Assembly: GCA_037349105.1 (NCBI GenBank)
Contig: JAYJMM010000113.1
Coordinates: 2,852,001 to 2,916,000, forward strand
DNA from: Limnomonas spitsbergensis
Taxonomy: Eukaryota > Chlorophyta > Chlorophyceae > Chlamydomonadales
Length of the DNA: 64,000 bases
Reading direction: 5' to 3'
Shown here: positions 61,677 to 64,000 of the stretch, in pieces
How positions within the stretch are numbered: the stretch's first letter is position 1
Layout of the letters: the number at the start of each line of letters is the position of its first letter
The notes under the pieces: generated by a model
The model's input: only the letters and a program-made list of their open reading frames with translations
What the model was told of the DNA's origin: nothing
The model's database searches: none
Translations under genes and position numbers: made by a program

Positions 61677-64000
61677 GAGAGACAACTGAAGACCGAGAAA
61701 AATTTGAGAGAATCTGTGGCAACGGATCGGAATTTTGAAATGTTAGAAGAAGGTTCGTATTTTTGTCCTGTTTCGAGCTGCTGCAATCCTGTTTTAGGAT
61801 ACCATACCAATGAATCAAACATGGATACCGTATGTCAATATAACGAGTTGCATTTTCCTCAGAGGAAGACGAGGATGACTTAATGAGCCTAAAATCAATG
61901 TCCAAGGGCAACAAAGGCACAGCCTCGGGCAACACCAGGTGCGATGTTGCCTATGAAAGGGGGGCATACAACTACACTGGATGGAGCAAAGGAACCCACA
62001 CACTTCCAATGATTGACCGAAATGTCTCTCTCTTTGTAGGCATCAACAAGATTCAGAACCTTCAAGCTCATTGATGAAGAAAGCAAAGGCAACAACAGGT
62101 GTGCTTTTCAGCTGCTTGCTGTTTCAAAAACCAAATTGCTGAAATCCTGCAGGCTGATTCAGCCACACTCCATATCACCATGACCCTCGTTCACAAATAT
62201 GTCGCTGACTGCTGATGTCATCACATTGGGCACCATATCTGCAGCCGATGCGCTTCTAGCTGCTGCCCCAGACGAGGACAATTTCGGGCAGTTTTCTATT
62301 GACCTGGACGACCTGGACGATATTTGCAAGCCATCACCACCAGCTGCTGCAGCCCGCCCCAGAGCGGTCAGCACTGTCAGCCCCAAAGAGACCGTGGACA
62401 CGCAGGTCACAGCAGCTGAATACAACTATCCAATACAGGAGTCTGTTGTCGCTGCTGATACCAGCACTGATCTGCATGGCAGCCCTCCCAAGGAGGTGCA
62501 ACAGCTGGTGCTTCAAGGACAGGATGCCAGTGCAAACAGATCTGACATGCCACTGTGCCCAGCCACTGACCCTGCTGGCAGTTTGGTAGGCACAGAATTG
62601 GTCAATGATCTAGCGACTGAAGTGACAGAGGGAGCAGCTGCAGCAGCAGCTCAGCTTGCTAGCTGTGTGGAGCCAGCTGAGCCCCCTGCTGCTCAGAAAA
62701 CTGGTTCCAGTCACAAGCTAGCCTCCGCATCTCAGCTGAAGCAGCCCCGAAGCGTGCTCCTGTCGCCACGTGCCACGGAAGCTGTATCCGAGGGCGAAGA
62801 TGCTGCCTGCCTGCAGACATCATCCGCCCCGAGGACTGGTGGGAGGGATTGGTGGAAGGATTTGGTGGTGGGGACTGGTGAGAGCGAGCAGCCATCTGCT
62901 CAGCTCATACCCAGGTCTGCAAGCAAAGGTGCAAGCAGCCTGCTCCAGCAGCAGCCCAACGCCACAGACCAACCATCCAACGGGATGGCGGGTAAAGAAG
63001 CAGCCAATATGCTGTTCACTTCAAACCTCGGCCGGGACTCAGCACTCCCTGCCCACGCTCCAGGCAAGCCCCCACTCCTGCGCGCAGTGACACCCTCGAA
63101 ACAGGCGCCCCTTTCGGGCAGCCAGATGCCTCCTATGACAGCAAGCCACCAAGCTCTGGGAGGATGTCATGATCATTATCAACAGCAGCAGGGGCAGCAG
63201 CAGCAGCAGCAGCAGAGGCCGCCAGACAAGGCCAGCAGATTCTTTTGCTCGCCACCTGCAAATCCGGCACCGGCCCAGATCACAGTGAGCAACCGTACCT
63301 CTCCCTTGGTGCACGCTTCGTCGCCTCGGGGCCTCGTCCAACCTCCACATGACCTGACTGCTACAACAGCAGCAACCCTTGTGAGCAGCCGCACTTCATC
63401 CTTGGCGCAGGCCTCCTCGCCTCGGGGCCTCAATCGACCTCCAGGTGACCCAGCTCCTACAGCAGATGCAGCCTCTGAGAGCATCCGTACCTCACCCTTG
63501 GCCCAGTCCTTTGTGAACAGCCGTATCTCACCCTTGGGGAAGGCCTCCTTGCCTCGGGGCCTCATTCAACCTCCAGCTGACCCGACTCCTACAGCAATAG
63601 CAGCAGCAGCAGCAGCAGCCCCTGCGAGCAACCGTACCCCACCCTTGGCGCAGGCCTCCCCGCCTCGGGTTCCGACTCTGACAGCATCAAGAGCCCCTGT
63701 GGGGAGCCGAAGCTCACTCCTGGCGCAGGTCTCCTTGCCTCCTGCTGCGCATCCGAGGGCGCTGCCCCAGGGTCCATCCCTCTTGGCAAGCAAATCAGGC
63801 ATGCTTGGCTTGCCCCAGCCAGCAGTCCTCCAGAAGAAGGCCATGCCACCTCCCTCCTGCTCCAATATAGGATCTCTGACACTTCTAGCTACCTCGCAGC
63901 CAACCAACGCTGGCAGCACGCTCGCTATGTCACCTGTAGGTGAAGGCTCGTCAGCCAAGGCCCTTCCTGTATCAGACAGGGCAGTGCTGCTGGTGCCCAC
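61677..64000 (+). CDS. Ser/Pro/Ala/Gln-rich protein with internal repeats, runs off the window
   Basis: From 62199 (ATG) to the window end there is no in-frame stop, about 600 codons. A better model adds small upstream exons whose phases all agree: 61677-61752, 61863-61938, 62040-62098 and 62245-64000. They encode QLKTEKNLRESVATDRNFEM, EEDEDDLMSLKSMSKGNK and a Lys/Ser-rich bridge. The donor GTTCGT of the first is weak, so the alternative start at ATG 62199 remains open. The large exon has an acidic FSIDLDDLDDI segment, a Gln run (63181-63214) and, from 63285, six degenerate repeats of the type SNRTSPLVHASSPRGLVQPP. The first three are exactly 32 residues apart. Many Ser-Pro and Thr-Pro pairs suit proline-directed phosphorylation. 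No domain is recognised; probably an intrinsically disordered nuclear or cytoplasmic protein (inference). Confidence 0.65.

Overview
The window looks like nuclear DNA of a green alga or a close relative. Coding sequence is cut into short exons by GT-AG introns, with two GC-AG introns. Several interstitial blocks are the plant/algal telomere repeat TTTAGGG. Two genes encode plastid-type transporters: an ATP/ADP antiporter with a transit-peptide-like N-terminus and a PHT4-type anion transporter. Three secreted proteins carry algal-style Pro/Tyr/Gly-rich segments. AATAAA signals follow three of the genes. I cannot name the species. I see no bacterial operons, rRNA, convincing tRNA or CRISPR array.

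Layout. 1-1505: two tandem arrays (90 bp and 154 bp units). 1724-4804 (+): last four exons of a PHT4-type transporter. 4863-11650: mostly repeats, with one doubtful minus-strand membrane-protein ORF near 7 kb. 11654-23978 (+): three paralogous secreted-protein genes with a shared N-terminus and different C-termini (Tyr/Pro tail; pherophorin-like; Ser/Pro linker plus phytocyanin-like copper domain). 27073-30371 (+): complete six-exon ATP/ADP antiporter. 32345-43875 (-): leucine-carboxyl-methyltransferase-type gene, eight phase-compatible exons plus a probable first exon. 44117-54016 (+): complete eight-exon METTL21-like methyltransferase, divergent from the previous gene across a 241 bp GC-rich gap. 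56756-58293 (+): predicted secreted protein of unknown function. 61677-64000 (+): Ser/Pro/Ala/Gln-rich protein running off the right edge. Exon models were built by hand from conserved motifs, splice signals and intron phase. In the ATP/ADP antiporter, METTL21-like gene and LCM exons 2-9 the joined lengths are exact multiples of three.

The most unusual property is how the introns are built. In at least five of these genes, introns are partly filled by tandem, decaying copies of their own exon edge plus the adjacent splice site. Examples are a donor copied into a 28-30 bp array, an acceptor plus exon start copied about eight times, and an exon end plus donor copied five times at about 174 bp. 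TTTAGGG/CCCTAAA-like sequence often lies between copies. Other introns hold satellites: about 45 units with C-runs up to about 32, a 14 bp array of about 50 copies in which every unit resembles a 3' splice site, and 6, 10 and 54 bp arrays. Splice-junction-anchored satellite growth is my candidate for a previously undescribed phenomenon here.

Several dispersed repeat families without coding capacity are also present: R1, about 165 bp with 20 or so copies; R2, SINE-like; R3, hairpin plus T-run; R4, purine-rich. Three perfect hairpins of 16-23 bp lie in introns or intergenic DNA.
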